From Arthrobacter sp. CJ23 (GTDB lineage Bacteria; Actinomycetota; Actinomycetes; Actinomycetales; Micrococcaceae): a stretch of DNA of 64,000 bases. Position numbers and translations under genes: made by a program. Each line of letters starts with the position of its first letter. The first letter of the stretch is position 1. Positions 44,305 to 54,104 of the stretch are shown here, piece after piece. The DNA lies in assembly GCF_024741795.1 (NCBI RefSeq), contig NZ_CP102950.1, positions 3,534,001-3,598,000 of the forward strand, in the 5' to 3' direction. The notes beneath the pieces were generated by a model, which saw nothing but the letters and a program-made list of their open reading frames with translations, was not told the DNA's origin and did no database searches.

Positions 44305-45219
44305 ATGAATTTCCACAAGGCCGGCCCCCGGGCGGCACAGCAGACAGACACACGGGGCCCAGGCACGGGGGCGGGAACGGCGTTCCTCTTCGCACTGGCC
44401 ACCATCGTGAGCGTGCTGGCTCTGGCGGCCACCTATTACTTCTTCGTCCGCACCACCACGGGCCAGTTCATCGACGAGTCCGCGCTGGTGCAGGCGGACA
44501 CCATCCGCGGCCCGGCGGGCCGGGCAAGCACGGAGTTCCTCGACTGGCTTCCCGTGACCTCGCTGGTGATCGCCGCCGTCGTGGTCCTGTTCGTGACGAT
44601 CGTCCGGCGCCGCTGGACCGCCGCGGGGATTGCCGTGGCCGCCTGCGTGGTGGCGAACCTGGCCACGCAGCTGCTCAAGGAGTGGTTCCCGGACAGGCCG
44701 TACCGCGGGGTGCAGACGCTGGAACTGAATTCCCTGCCCTCGGGCCACACCACGCTCGCGGCCTCCGCAGCCGCGGCAGTGTTCCTCATGGTGTCCCCGC
44801 GGTGGCGGCCCTTAGTGGGCTTCCTGGGCGGCACGTTCGCCGTCGCCTCCGGGGTGTCCACGCTCATCAACCAGTGGCACCGCCCGGCCGACGTCATGGC
44901 CGCCTTCCTGGTGGTCGCCGCGATCATGCTCCCGGCAGGCTGGCTGGTACTGCGCACCGGCAAGGGCTGGAATGCCTGGGACGGCTACGGCGGCCACTGG
45001 GCGTCGTCGCGGCTCTGGGTGCGGCTGTCCGGCATCGCGGTGGTGGCCTCCGCCGCCGTGGCGGCCTACGCCCTGCGGGAAGTGATCCTGGGCATGGAGC
45101 TCACCGACAGCACCAGCAGCTACTTCTGGGCCGGGACGGCCATGATCGCGGGCACGGGCTACTTCGCCATGCTGGCCGCCGTCTGGCTGTTCTCCTGGGC
45201 CGCCCGACGCCGGGGCTGA
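44305..45219 (+). CDS. PAP2-family phosphatase (membrane lipid phosphatase type)
   Basis: A 304-residue membrane protein with about six hydrophobic segments. Phosphatase motifs are in order: C1 KEWFPDRP, C2 SLPSGHTT, and C3 with the catalytic His/Asp in NQWHRPADV. The Arg usually starting C3 is Thr here (STLINQWH). Members remove phosphate from phosphatidic acid or prenyl diphosphates. GAAGAGG precedes the ATG. Its stop faces that of the MFS gene across palindrome B5. Confidence 0.85.
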   Translation: MNFHKAGPRAAQQTDTRGPGTGAGTAFLFALATIVSVLALAATYYFFVRTTTGQFIDESALVQADTIRGPAGRASTEFLDWLPVTSLVIAAVVVLFVTIVRRRWTAAGIAVAACVVANLATQLLKEWFPDRPYRGVQTLELNSLPSGHTTLAASAAAAVFLMVSPRWRPLVGFLGGTFAVASGVSTLINQWHRPADVMAAFLVVAAIMLPAGWLVLRTGKGWNAWDGYGGHWASSRLWVRLSGIAVVASAAVAAYALREVILGMELTDSTSSYFWAGTAMIAGTGYFAMLAAVWLFSWAARRRG

Positions 45220-45233
45220 CGTCCCGCACTCCA

Positions 45234-45299
45234 CCCAAGTAAGTAGCGCTAACTGTCGTTTTGAGCCCTCAAAACGACAGTTAGCGCTACCTAGTTGGG
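45234..45299. repeat. Palindromic repeat family B, copy 5
   Basis: A 66-bp hairpin with arms GTAGCGCTAACTGTCGTTTT around GAGCCCTC. It lies between two convergent stops (45219 and 45306) and can end both transcripts. Its inner arm is of the CTGTCGTT kind, like copy 1, whereas copies 2-4 have GTGGTTGTT. Confidence 0.87.
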
Positions 45300-45305
45300 A
45301 ACGCG

Positions 45306-46523
45306 TCAGTAGTTGCGCCGGTGCCTGAGCTTGGGGAGCGCGACGGCGAACACGGCCGCCGCGGCCAGGCCCAGTGCGCCGGTGGCCCAGACCCCCGCCG
45401 CCAGCGAAACCAGGGCCGTGAGCCCGGAGAGCAGCACCGGCCCGCCGGTGGCCCCGGAATCGGCCATGAACCGCCACAGGCCCAGGAACTGCCCGCGGCC
45501 GCTGTCCGGCGAGAAGTCGGCCCCCAGCGTCATGATGAGACCCGAGCTGATGCCGTTGCCGAAGCCGACCAGGAGCGCCGCCAGGAGCAGGCCCACAAAC
45601 CCGGCGGAGAGCGGAATCAGGAACAGGGCGATGCCCATGATGAGCGTGGACGGCACGGCAACCCACAGGCGGCCCTTGCGGTCCATGAGCTTGCCGGCAG
45701 GATAGAACACCAGCATGTCGATGGCCCCGGAGAGCCCGTAGATCAGGGAGGCGTGCGTGGCGTCCATGCCCAGGTGGTCGGCCCACAGGGGGATCACCAC
45801 CTGCCGGGAGGCCCGCAGGGCGCTGAGCAGCATGATGCCGATCCCCACCGTCAGGAAGACCCGGGCGTGCGAGACCGCCACCCCGCGGAGCGTCGGCTCC
45901 GGAACGGGAGTCCCGCCGTCGGGCCTGTCCGGCACGGCCAGCTCGCGGAGGGTGAGCGAGAGCGCCGCGGCGGCAGCCATGCCCACAACGCCCACCCAGT
46001 AGGCGCCGCTGATGCCCGCGAACTGCATCACCGCGGCACCCACGAACGGGCCGATGAAAATGCCGATCCTGGTGACGCCGCCCAGGGTGGACAGGGCCCT
46101 GGCCCGGAACTGCACCGGGACCGCCTCGGTGAGGTACTTCTGGCGGGCCAGGTTGAAGACGCTGGTGGCCATCCCGACCGCGGCCACGGCGGCGGCGAGG
46201 AGCCAGATGCCGTGCGGGATCAGGGGCGCGAAGCCTGCGGCGGCGAGCGCGAGGGCGCCGGCCAGCCCGGCCCCGACGATGGCCCAGCGTTCGCCGAACC
46301 TGATGGTGATGAGCGAGGCGGGCAGGTTGAAGAACCAGGACCCCAGGCCAATCAGCGTCACCACGAGGGCCGAAACCGCCACCGAAGCGCCCAGCTCTCG
46401 GGCGGACAGGGCCACCACCGGAAGCACGGCCCCTTCGCCGAGGCTGAAGAGCACGGCCGGCCCGAACGCGGGCAGGGCGATGCTCCGGAGGCTGAAGGAC
46501 TGTGAGGTGCTGGTGGCTGTCAT
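45306..46523 (-). CDS. MFS transporter
   Basis: A 405-residue major facilitator protein with twelve hydrophobic segments. Features include the loop RFGERWAIVG after helix 2 and the charged FNLARQKYLTEAVPVQFRARALS in the loop between the fourth and fifth segments, as in drug/metabolite exporters. The ATG at 46523 has AGGA 8 nt upstream; an in-frame ATG 9 bp earlier lacks a ribosome site. The substrate is unknown. Confidence 0.82.
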   Translation of the reverse strand: MTATSTSQSFSLRSIALPAFGPAVLFSLGEGAVLPVVALSARELGASVAVSALVVTLIGLGSWFFNLPASLITIRFGERWAIVGAGLAGALALAAAGFAPLIPHGIWLLAAAVAAVGMATSVFNLARQKYLTEAVPVQFRARALSTLGGVTRIGIFIGPFVGAAVMQFAGISGAYWVGVVGMAAAAALSLTLRELAVPDRPDGGTPVPEPTLRGVAVSHARVFLTVGIGIMLLSALRASRQVVIPLWADHLGMDATHASLIYGLSGAIDMLVFYPAGKLMDRKGRLWVAVPSTLIMGIALFLIPLSAGFVGLLLAALLVGFGNGISSGLIMTLGADFSPDSGRGQFLGLWRFMADSGATGGPVLLSGLTALVSLAAGVWATGALGLAAAAVFAVALPKLRHRRNY

Positions 46524-46586
46524 CCCCTTCATCCTAGGGCGGCTCGGCACGCGGCCAGCGCCGCGCCCGGACGGGCCCGCCCTCCC

Positions 46587-47402
46587 CTAGTGCCCCGGCT
46601 GGGTCTCCTGCAGCCGCTTGATGAACCAGCGGGACTGCTCGGGCCCGTACGGCAGCACCGGGATCGCCTTGGTGGCGTCCGACGGCGTGTCCCGGATGGA
46701 CTGCAGGCCCTGGCGCACCGCGGTGGACATGGTGTTGGCCATGGTCTTCACGAACTGGTCGCTGCAGGGCTTGCCGTGCCCGGGGATGAGGAATTCGTAG
46801 CGGTGCCGCAGGGCCGAGATGTGCCGCAGGACGTCGGCCCATTCCTCCGGGTACGAGTCCTCGAAGGAAGGATGGGCGCCCTGTTCGAGCAGGTCCCCGG
46901 CGAACAGGGTGCTGGGCGTGCCCACCAGGAGGTCGCCGTCGGTGTGCCCGCGGCCCAGGTAGAAGAGGGTGGCGGTCAGGCCGCCCAGGTCCACCAGGAC
47001 GGGCTGGTCCTTGACGATCGCGTTGGGGATCACGATCTCGACGGCGTCGCCCTTCCCCGCGGCCATTTCCGGTTCCGTGGCGGTGACGAAGCGGCGCTGG
47101 TGGTCGCCGTCGTCGTCGATGGCCGCCGCACAGTTGACGTGCCCCCAGAACTCCGTGACGCCGTCGTCGGCGAAGACCGCGTTGCCGAAGTAGTGGTCAT
47201 AGTGGGCGTGGGTGTTGACCACCACCAGGGGCAGTTGGGTTTTCTCGCGGACGGCGGCCAGGATCTGGCGGCCTTGCCGGGGGCCGCAGCCGGTGTCGAT
47301 CACCATGGCGCGTTCCGTGCCGACCACGAGGCCCGTGTTGAGCAGGCATCCCTCGGTTTCCAGCACGTAGTTGTCCGGGCCTGCTTCGAGCCATCCTGAC
47401 AT
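46587..47402 (-). CDS. MBL-fold metallo-hydrolase
   Basis: A 271-residue metallo-beta-lactamase fold hydrolase. The metal motif is THAHYDH (near 64-70), the later His lies in LGRGHTDGDL and the bridging Asp in LFAGDLLEQG; a final His is in IPGHGKPC. All canonical ligands are present, unlike in the CstB-like protein at 4649. It resembles stand-alone QuiP/class-B-like hydrolases; no substrate can be assigned. It lies upstream of the MFS gene on the same strand with a 63-bp gap. Confidence 0.85.
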   Translation of the reverse strand: MSGWLEAGPDNYVLETEGCLLNTGLVVGTERAMVIDTGCGPRQGRQILAAVREKTQLPLVVVNTHAHYDHYFGNAVFADDGVTEFWGHVNCAAAIDDDGDHQRRFVTATEPEMAAGKGDAVEIVIPNAIVKDQPVLVDLGGLTATLFYLGRGHTDGDLLVGTPSTLFAGDLLEQGAHPSFEDSYPEEWADVLRHISALRHRYEFLIPGHGKPCSDQFVKTMANTMSTAVRQGLQSIRDTPSDATKAIPVLPYGPEQSRWFIKRLQETQPGH

Positions 47403-47582
47403 TGATTCTCCGTATCGAGACGCGTTCCGGGGGTGTTCAGGCCTCGATTCTACCCACGCCCCGCTGGCAAAAGGCTGAAGAGCGCGGGCAGTGCCCCAGA
47501 TGGGGTTTCCCGACGGCGGTTGCTGGCCATTGCTTTGCGGGCCGCCTTCTGATTCCCTGAATCTGAGGAGAAGGGACCCGGC

Positions 47583-49091
47583 ATGTCTTCCCTATGGTTT
47601 GACCTTCGCGCACAGGACACGGCCTCCGCAAGCACGGGGGAATTCGTCCCCGGCAGCAGCTACGACACGGTGGTGGCTGGCGCCGGCATCACCGGCCTGG
47701 CCACGGCCCTCATGCTTGCCCGGGCGGGGTCCAAGGTGCTGGTCCTCGAAGCCCGCCAGGTAGGAGCCGCAGCAACGGGCAACACCACGGCCAAGCTGAG
47801 CCTGCTCCAGGGCACGGCCCTGTCCGCGCTCCGCGGCGTGTACCCGCCGGCGCAGGTGCGCGCCTACGTGGAGGCCAACCGGGCAGGCCAGGCCTGGCTC
47901 CTGACCTACCTCGAGGACCGGGGCGTGCCCTTCCAGTACCGCGATGCGTACACCTTCGCCACCACGGCGCCGGGCGCCGAACGCCTCCGCACGGAGTTGC
48001 AGGTGTCCCTGGCCGCCGGCCTGGACCTTGAGTCCACGCGCGAGACCGGGCTGCCGTTCGAGGTCCAAGGCGCGCTGCGGCTGCCCCGCCAGGCACAGTT
48101 CAACCCCCTGGACGTGCTGGATGCCCTCGCGGCGGACGTGAAGGCCGCGGGCGGCAGCATCATCGAGGGCGTGCGGGTCATGAATGTCCGTGCGGACGAT
48201 CCCCTCACGGTGTTGACCCGGCGCGGCGAAATCCGCGCCCGCACGGTAGTGCTGGCCACCGGCACGCCCACGCTGAACCGTGGGCTCTACTTCGCCAAGC
48301 TGCGGCCCAACCGCTCCTACGCCGCCGCGCTGCGCCTGCCGGACGGCATGGAACCGCCGCCCGGAATGTACCTGTCCGCGGAGCCGCCCACCCGTTCCAT
48401 CCGGGACCATCCAACGCCCGACGGCGGCCTGCTCCTGGTGGGCGGGTTCGGTCACCCGGGTGGTCGGGCGCCGTCGCCCCAGGCGCACCTGGAGCAGCTG
48501 CTCGCCTGGGCCGTGGAACACTTCCCCGGGGCCGAGCCCACCCACACGTGGTCCGCGCAGGACTACCAGGCCACCAACCTCATGCCGTTCTTCGGGCGGC
48601 TGCCGCGCGGCCGCGGCAAGATCCTGTTCGGCACCGGCTACAACAAGTGGGGCATGAGCAACGGGACCGCGGCGGCGCTGGACATCGCCGCCGACATCCT
48701 GGGCAGCGGCCAGCCCGCGTGGGCACGCACCATCCACCGCCGCACCACGGGTCCCCGGGGCGCGGTCTCCACGGTGCAGCACAACCTCGACACAACCCGG
48801 CAGAATATCCGTGACAAGGCGGCCCTGAAAAAACTCCCGCCCATCACCGAGGAAACCAGCCCCGCCGAGGGCACGGGTGTCACCGGACTCTTCCATGGGA
48901 AACCAGCGGCTGTCAGCACTGTGGATGGCGTTGTGTGCAGATTATCCGCGGAATGCGCGCACCTGGGTGGAATCCTGCACTGGAACGACGCCGAGACATC
49001 CTGGGACTGCCCCTTGCACGGCTCCCGCTACTCGGCTGCTGGCAAGCTGCTGGAGGGTCCGGCGACGCACAACTTGATGAAGCTTCAGTAG
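47583..49091 (+). CDS. FAD-dependent oxidoreductase with C-terminal Rieske domain
   Basis: A 502-residue fusion. The DAO-type flavin domain (residues 20-380) starts VVAGAGITGLATALMLARAG and contains the ATGNTTAKLSLLQG segment of this family. Residues about 420-495 form a Rieske [2Fe-2S] domain with ligands in CAHLGG and CPLHGSRY. Such proteins are common in actinobacteria; the physiological substrate is unknown. GAGGAGAAGGG precedes the ATG at 47583. Monocistronic by position. Confidence 0.88.
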   Translation: MSSLWFDLRAQDTASASTGEFVPGSSYDTVVAGAGITGLATALMLARAGSKVLVLEARQVGAAATGNTTAKLSLLQGTALSALRGVYPPAQVRAYVEANRAGQAWLLTYLEDRGVPFQYRDAYTFATTAPGAERLRTELQVSLAAGLDLESTRETGLPFEVQGALRLPRQAQFNPLDVLDALAADVKAAGGSIIEGVRVMNVRADDPLTVLTRRGEIRARTVVLATGTPTLNRGLYFAKLRPNRSYAAALRLPDGMEPPPGMYLSAEPPTRSIRDHPTPDGGLLLVGGFGHPGGRAPSPQAHLEQLLAWAVEHFPGAEPTHTWSAQDYQATNLMPFFGRLPRGRGKILFGTGYNKWGMSNGTAAALDIAADILGSGQPAWARTIHRRTTGPRGAVSTVQHNLDTTRQNIRDKAALKKLPPITEETSPAEGTGVTGLFHGKPAAVSTVDGVVCRLSAECAHLGGILHWNDAETSWDCPLHGSRYSAAGKLLEGPATHNLMKLQ

Positions 49092-49110
49092 GCGGGAAGC
49101 CCGCCGGCCG

Positions 49111-49260
49111 CTACCCGACGCGCCCCAGGGCCATGAACACCACCGCCGCAGTGCCGGCGGCCAAGACTGCAAGGCCCGCCAAGGAAACCACCCGCCAGCG
49201 CCGTCGCCAGGCCTCGCGCCGGAGTGATCTGCTGTCGCCAATGTATTCGTTTTTCCCCAT
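49111..49260 (-). CDS. Small single-pass membrane protein
   Basis: A 49-residue protein: a basic cytoplasmic half (SLRREAWRRRWR) followed by one hydrophobic segment (VVSLAGLAVLAAGTAAVVFM). The frame also reads from 49347, but ATG 49260 gives a simple positive-inside protein. No family recognised. It converges with the FAD/Rieske gene. Confidence 0.5.
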   Translation of the reverse strand: MGKNEYIGDSRSLRREAWRRRWRVVSLAGLAVLAAGTAAVVFMALGRVG

Positions 49261-49374
49261 ACCGCCGAGCCTAGGTGCACCTGGCGAAGCGATTTGCCGG
49301 TCAAACGATTCGTGACCGTTAAGTTTGGGTAAATCGTACGTTTGCAAAAGAAGTCGAGCCCCGGGGCGCGGCGC

Positions 49375-50958
49375 CTACAGGTCCGCGAGCGCCGTGCCCG
49401 GGTTCTCGATGGCGTCCGCGACGTACCGCAGGAAGCCGGCCGCCGTTTCGCCGTCGCACACGCGGTGGTCGAAGGCGAGGGTCAGCTCGGTGACCTTGCG
49501 GACGGCCAGCTGGCCGTCCACCACCCACGGCCTGTCGATGATCCGGCCCACGCCGAGCATCGCGACTTCCGGGTAGTTGATGATCGCCGCTGAACCGTCC
49601 ACGCCGAACACGCCGTAGTTGTTCAGCGTGAACGTGCCGGACCCGAGTTCTGCCGGGGTCGCCTTGCCGTCACGCGCGACGGCCGTGAGCCGGCGGATCT
49701 CGGCGTCCAGCCCGCGGGCGCTGAGCAGGTGGGCGTTGCGGACCGAGGGAACCACCAGGCCGCGGTCGGTCTGGGCCGCGAAGCCGAGGTTGATCCCGTC
49801 GAACGAGACGATCTCCTGGCTCTCCCCGCCGGCGGCGTCCTCCGTGGTGACGAACCGCGTGTTGAGCGCCGGGTACTTCTTCAGACCGGCCGTGACGTAC
49901 CGGGCGATGAACGCCAGCAGCCCGGGGGTATCGTGCGGGGTGCGCTTCTTGAGCTCTGCCCGCATGTCCAGCAGGGCCGTAGCATCCACATCCACCCACA
50001 CCGTGGCCTCGGGAATCTCGGAGCGGCTGCGCGCCATGTTCGCCGCCACGGCTTTGCGGACACCGCGGACGGCGGTGCGTGCAGAAACAGTGAGCCCCGT
50101 ACGGCCGTCGGTTTCCCCGGCGGGAACCGCAGCTGCAGCTGGTGCGGCCACCGGGACCGCAGGCGCAGCGGGCGGCGCGGCAATCGCCGCTTCGACGTCC
50201 CGGCGCATGATCAGCCCACTGGCCCCCGAACCATTGATCGCATCCAGGGAGACCCCGTGATCCCGCGCCATCTTCCGCACCAACGGAGAAATGACGGCCG
50301 AAAGCTTCCCGGGCACGCGCGTGGCCACGGAGGGCACCGAAACAACAGGCTCCATCGCAGCCACAGACGCAAAGCTCTTCCGCGGCCGAGTCCGCCCAGC
50401 CTTCCCCCCGCCCGGCGTCCCGTAACCAATAAGAACGTTCCCCGACCCGGCCTTCTCCTCAGTCCGGTACGTCTCCCCCGCAGCCGACGCCGAAGGCGCA
50501 GCGGCAGGTGACGAACTCCCGGAAGCAGCACCGGATGACACCGCCGGTGACGAACCCGCCTGAGCCGCAGCGGATGATGCCGCCCCGGGAGTGGCATCGG
50601 GCCTGTCGGAGCTGGACGCGATGCTGCTTGCAGCATCGCCGTCCAGCGAAGGGGCGGGGGCGGCATCATCCGCGGAGGCGGAGCCAGCCACAACAGCCGG
50701 AACCACAGCCCCAACACGAGCCACAGAAATCAGCGGCTTCCCGACGTCGAGCGTCTGGCCGGGTTCGCCGTGCAGCACGGCCACGGTGCCCGCGTACGGC
50801 GAGGGCACCTCCACCATGGACTTGGCGGTCTCCACTTCGGCGATGGGCTGGTCCACGCGGATTTCGTCGCCGACGGCGACGAGCCAGTTGACGAGTTCGG
50901 CCTCGGTGAGGCCCTCCCCCAGGTCCGGCAACAGGAATACCTGCATATCTGAGCTCAT
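49375..50958 (-). CDS. bkdC: Branched-chain 2-oxoacid dehydrogenase E2 (lipoamide acyltransferase)
   Basis: A 527-residue E2 subunit. An N-terminal lipoyl domain carries Lys46 in [12 protein letters not shown] long Ala/Ser/Pro linker (about 90-180) follows, then a peripheral-subunit-binding domain near 215-255 ([19 protein letters not shown]). The C-terminal acyltransferase core has the catalytic [11 protein letters not shown] near residue 500. GGGAGGA precedes ATG 50958, 2 bp after the E1 beta stop. No E3 gene is in the operon. The linker coding stretch (50340-50700) uses less GC-biased codons than the folded domains. Confidence 0.9.
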   Translation of the reverse strand: MSSDMQVFLLPDLGEGLTEAELVNWLVAVGDEIRVDQPIAEVETAKSMVEVPSPYAGTVAVLHGEPGQTLDVGKPLISVARVGAVVPAVVAGSASADDAAPAPSLDGDAASSIASSSDRPDATPGAASSAAAQAGSSPAVSSGAASGSSSPAAAPSASAAGETYRTEEKAGSGNVLIGYGTPGGGKAGRTRPRKSFASVAAMEPVVSVPSVATRVPGKLSAVISPLVRKMARDHGVSLDAINGSGASGLIMRRDVEAAIAAPPAAPAVPVAAPAAAAVPAGETDGRTGLTVSARTAVRGVRKAVAANMARSRSEIPEATVWVDVDATALLDMRAELKKRTPHDTPGLLAFIARYVTAGLKKYPALNTRFVTTEDAAGGESQEIVSFDGINLGFAAQTDRGLVVPSVRNAHLLSARGLDAEIRRLTAVARDGKATPAELGSGTFTLNNYGVFGVDGSAAIINYPEVAMLGVGRIIDRPWVVDGQLAVRKVTELTLAFDHRVCDGETAAGFLRYVADAIENPGTALADL

Positions 50959-50960
50959 GG

Positions 50961-52061
50961 TCAGTCCTCCCATTGAAGGTCGTCGACGGCGTCGAGGATG
51001 CGGTCGACGCTCGGCAGATAGTAGTGCTCCAGCTTGGGAGACGGGAACGGGACGTCGAAGCCGGTCACGCGCAGCACGGGAGCGGCGAGGTGGTGGAAGC
51101 AGCGTTCCTGGACGCGGGCCACGATTTCCGAGGACACGGAGGCGAAACCGTGCGCCTCGGCGATGACCACGGCGCGGCCGGTCTTGCGGACGGAGGCGCA
51201 GACGGTTTCGTCGTCGAACGGCACGATCGAGCGGACGTCGATCACTTCGAGCGAGCGCCCTTCCTCTGCGGCGGCGGCCGCGGCGGCGAGCGCGGTGGGG
51301 ACGGACGGGCCGTAGGCGATCAGCGTCGCGTCGGTGCCGGGACGCGCGACGGCGGCGCGCCCCTCGGTGCTCTTGCCTGCGGAAACGTTCGCAGAGTGTT
51401 CTGCGCGCAACGCGTCCAGGTCCACCTGGTCCTTGGACCAGTAGAGCTTCTTGGGTTCCATGAACATGACGGGGTCATCGGAGTCGATGGCCTCGCGCAG
51501 CATGCGGTAGCCGTCGGCCACGGTGGCCGGGGTGTAGACCTTCAGGCCGGCGGTGTGGGCGTAGTAGGACTCGGAGGAATCGCAGTGGTGCTCCACTCCC
51601 CCGATCCCGCCGGCGTAGGGAACCCGGATGACCAGCGGCATCTTGAGGGCACCCTTGGTGCGGTTGTGCATCTTGGCGACGTGGCTGACGATCTGCTCGA
51701 AGGCCGGGTAGGCGAAGGCGTCGAACTGCATTTCGATCACGGGGCGCATGCCGTTGATGGCCATGCCCACCGCCATGCCCACGATGCCGGATTCGGCCAG
51801 CGGGGTGTCGAAGCAGCGCTGCTCGCCGAACTCGGCCATGAGGCCGTCGGTGATGCGGAAGACGCCGCCCAGCATGCCGACGTCCTCGCCGAACACCAGG
51901 ACGGACTGGTCAGCGCGCATGGCGTCGGCCATGGCGGTGTTGAGGGCCTTGGCCATGGTGATGCTCTGCGGGCCGCTGGCCTCGGCGGTGGCCGCGGCCG
52001 ATGCGGCGGCGCTGGCCGTGGCGGCACTGACATTGCCGTTGACGGAAGTGGTGACGGTCAT
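50961..52061 (-). CDS. bkdB: 2-oxoacid dehydrogenase E1 component, beta subunit
   Basis: A 366-residue ThDP-enzyme subunit. An Ala/Ser-rich N-terminal tail of about 30 residues precedes the fold. Typical segments are [34 protein letters not shown] and [14 protein letters not shown]. The C-terminal domain holds [13 protein letters not shown]. Start overlaps the E1 alpha stop (ATGA). The complex oxidatively decarboxylates branched-chain 2-oxoacids to acyl-CoA primers. Confidence 0.92.
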   Translation of the reverse strand: MTVTTSVNGNVSAATASAAASAAATAEASGPQSITMAKALNTAMADAMRADQSVLVFGEDVGMLGGVFRITDGLMAEFGEQRCFDTPLAESGIVGMAVGMAINGMRPVIEMQFDAFAYPAFEQIVSHVAKMHNRTKGALKMPLVIRVPYAGGIGGVEHHCDSSESYYAHTAGLKVYTPATVADGYRMLREAIDSDDPVMFMEPKKLYWSKDQVDLDALRAEHSANVSAGKSTEGRAAVARPGTDATLIAYGPSVPTALAAAAAAAEEGRSLEVIDVRSIVPFDDETVCASVRKTGRAVVIAEAHGFASVSSEIVARVQERCFHHLAAPVLRVTGFDVPFPSPKLEHYYLPSVDRILDAVDDLQWED

Positions 52062-53245
52062 TTTGCGCTCTCCGTTCCGTTGTTTTCGGCGCTTTCAGCG
52101 CGGGCGAGTTCGCCGGCGAGCAGTGCGGACTGCTCTTTCAGCTGCGGGGTGGGGGTGGAGAAAACGTACTTGAAGAGGTCCAGCGGCTGCACGGGAACGT
52201 CCTCGCCCAGGCCTTCGCGCAGCTGCGTGGCCACCGCCTCGGCCTTTTCGGCAATGCGGGCGCTGCCGGCGTCGTCCAGCAGTTTCTTGTCCGTAAGGTA
52301 TGTCTTCATGCGCGAGAGCGGGTCCTTGGCCAGCCATTCGGCGACTTCGCTGTCCGGGCGGTAGCGGGTGGCGTCGTCGGCGTTGGTGTGGGCCTGCATG
52401 CGGTAGGTGTGGGCCTCGATGAGGAGCGGCCCGGAGCCTTCCCGGGCGAGTTTCACGGCCCGGTCCAGCACGGCGAGCAGTGCCACAAGGTCGTTGCCGT
52501 CCACGCGCTCACCGGCCATGCCGTAGCCCACGGCCTTGTGCGCCAGGGAAGGTGCCACGGACTGGTGGCTCAGCGGCACGGAGATGGCGTACTTGTTGTT
52601 CTGTACGAAGAAGATGACGGGCAGGTGGAAGACGGCGGCGAAGTTCAGGGCCTCGTGGAAGTCGCCTTCACTGGTGGCGCCGTCACCGCACATGGCCAGC
52701 ACCACGGTGTCCTCGCCGCGCAGCTTGGCCGCGTGGGCCACCCCCACGGCGTGGAGCAGCTGGGTGGTCAGTGGCGTGCACTGGATGCCCACGTGGTGCT
52801 TGGTGGGGTCGTAGCCGCCGTGCCAGTCGCCTCGGAAGATGGTCATGGCCTCTACCGGGTCCACTCCCTTGGCCATGACCGCGACGGCGTCGCGGTAGGT
52901 GGGGAACAGCCAGTCGCCTTCGCTCAGGCACAGGGCGGCCGCCACCTGGCAGGCCTCCTGGCCGTGGCTGGACGGGTAGACGGCCATGCGGCCCTGCCGC
53001 ACCAGGGCGGAATTCTGGTCGTTCACGCGGCGCCCGACGACGAGCTGCTCGTAGGCAGCCATCAGCTCGGCGTCGCCGGGGGTGGGGTACTCGTGGCCGG
53101 GTTCGGTGCCCTGCTCATCGTGGGGGCGAAGGGTGCCGTCCGGGTTCACCATCTGGATCTGGTGCCGGGCCGGCAGCATGTAATCCTCCACGCTGATGCC
53201 GAACTTGCGCCGCACCTCGGAGGCCTGGTCTGCGGAGATCGTCAT
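52058..53245 (-). CDS. bkdA: 2-oxoacid dehydrogenase E1 component, alpha subunit
   Basis: A 395-residue ThDP-binding subunit. The cofactor motif runs GDGATSEGDFHEALNFAAVF to NN 30 residues later. The regulatory-loop region reads RMQAHTNADDATRYR. It starts the bkdA-bkdB-bkdC operon at ATG 53245 and is divergent from an Lrp-type regulator. Annotation pipelines often label it pyruvate dehydrogenase E1 alpha, but the adjacent Lrp gene and the E2 suggest branched-chain substrates. Confidence 0.9.
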   Translation of the reverse strand: MTISADQASEVRRKFGISVEDYMLPARHQIQMVNPDGTLRPHDEQGTEPGHEYPTPGDAELMAAYEQLVVGRRVNDQNSALVRQGRMAVYPSSHGQEACQVAAALCLSEGDWLFPTYRDAVAVMAKGVDPVEAMTIFRGDWHGGYDPTKHHVGIQCTPLTTQLLHAVGVAHAAKLRGEDTVVLAMCGDGATSEGDFHEALNFAAVFHLPVIFFVQNNKYAISVPLSHQSVAPSLAHKAVGYGMAGERVDGNDLVALLAVLDRAVKLAREGSGPLLIEAHTYRMQAHTNADDATRYRPDSEVAEWLAKDPLSRMKTYLTDKKLLDDAGSARIAEKAEAVATQLREGLGEDVPVQPLDLFKYVFSTPTPQLKEQSALLAGELARAESAENNGTESAK

Positions 53246-53259
53246 TGGTCCGTCCTTCT

Positions 53260-53309
53260 GTATCCACTATTTGCCTCAAGTATGGATCTGGGAGAAGTTT
53301 CGTATCCAC
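53260..53309. promoter_or_regulatory. Repeated GTATCCAC pair in the bkd/Lrp divergent promoter
   Basis: GTATCCAC occurs at 53260-53267 and 53302-53309, 42 bp apart (four helical turns), in the leader of bkdA. Phased half-sites are usual for Lrp-type proteins. Only two copies exist, so the call is tentative. Confidence 0.4.
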
Positions 53310-53415
53310 CTTCGCCAAGAATCGTGGAAAAGCTTTCAGCAGATGACTATTCTGGAAGACGAATTGCAGATGTGAGCTGGGTAACGGGCCTGGCCGTGGA
53401 CGAATTGGAGGAGCC

Positions 53416-53880
53416 ATGCCAGAGGCCGATGCCGAGCAGAAGGAAGTCCCCCTGGACGAGGTGGACCGGAACATCATCGCGGAGCTGACGCGTGACGGCA
53501 GGATGTCCGTGACGCAGGTGGCGGAGAACGTCCACATCAGCCGGGCGCACGCCTATTCGAGGATCTCCCGCTTGACGGGAGAGGGCGTGTTCACCAAGTT
53601 CACGGCCCTGGTGGATCCGATCAAGGCAGGGCTGAAGTCCTCGGCGTATGTCACGCTCAAGGTGCAGCAGCACTCATGGCGCGAGCTCAGGGAGCAGCTC
53701 CGGCTCATTCCCGAGGTGCAACACATTGCCCTGGTGGGCGGCAGCTTCGATGTCATCCTGCTGGTCCGGGCCACGGACAACGTCCACCTGCGCCGCGTCA
53801 TCTTCGACCGGCTGCAGTCCATGCCCGGCGTGGTGGACACCCAGACGTTCCTGGTGTTCGAGGACGTGGATACGCGGTAA
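53416..53880 (+). CDS. Lrp/AsnC family regulator (BkdR-like)
   Basis: A 154-residue Lrp/AsnC protein with an N-terminal helix-turn-helix (DEVDRNIIAELTRDGRMSVTQ, residues 13-60) and a C-terminal RAM/ligand domain (LVGGSFDVILLVRATDNVHL). ATG 53416 is preceded by GGAGG. Divergent from bkdABC with 170 bp between starts, the usual layout for a BkdR regulator responding to branched-chain amino acids. It is also the last gene before the drop in GC content. Confidence 0.9.
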   Translation: MPEADAEQKEVPLDEVDRNIIAELTRDGRMSVTQVAENVHISRAHAYSRISRLTGEGVFTKFTALVDPIKAGLKSSAYVTLKVQQHSWRELREQLRLIPEVQHIALVGGSFDVILLVRATDNVHLRRVIFDRLQSMPGVVDTQTFLVFEDVDTR

Positions 53881-53966
53881 GTGGGTTGAAGCAATGCGAC
53901 GCCGGATGCAGCCTCAATTTACATTGCGTTTACGGGCCCGAATCGTTGGCTGGCTAGGATCAGCCC

Positions 53967-54104
53967 ATGGGGACAAAATTTCATCACACATTCTGCGACA
54001 AGTGCGGCATCGCGACCAGGCACATCACCACCTACAGCAAACAGGACTGCGGGCAACTCGTAGCCACCGTCCGCTGCTCGGAGCACTCGGAACGGATCGA
54101 GTAG
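53967..54104 (+). CDS. Small zinc-ribbon-like protein (45 residues)
   Basis: A short frame coding 45 residues: an FCDKCGIATRH start, then DCG, and a CSEH ending, giving four Cys and several His as in a miniature zinc ribbon. There is no ribosome site; TAGGAT lies 9-14 nt before the ATG and fits a -10 box, so it may be leaderless. No function known. Similar tiny ribbon proteins are common in actinobacteria, but this is pattern recognition only. Confidence 0.5.
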   Translation: MGTKFHHTFCDKCGIATRHITTYSKQDCGQLVATVRCSEHSERIE

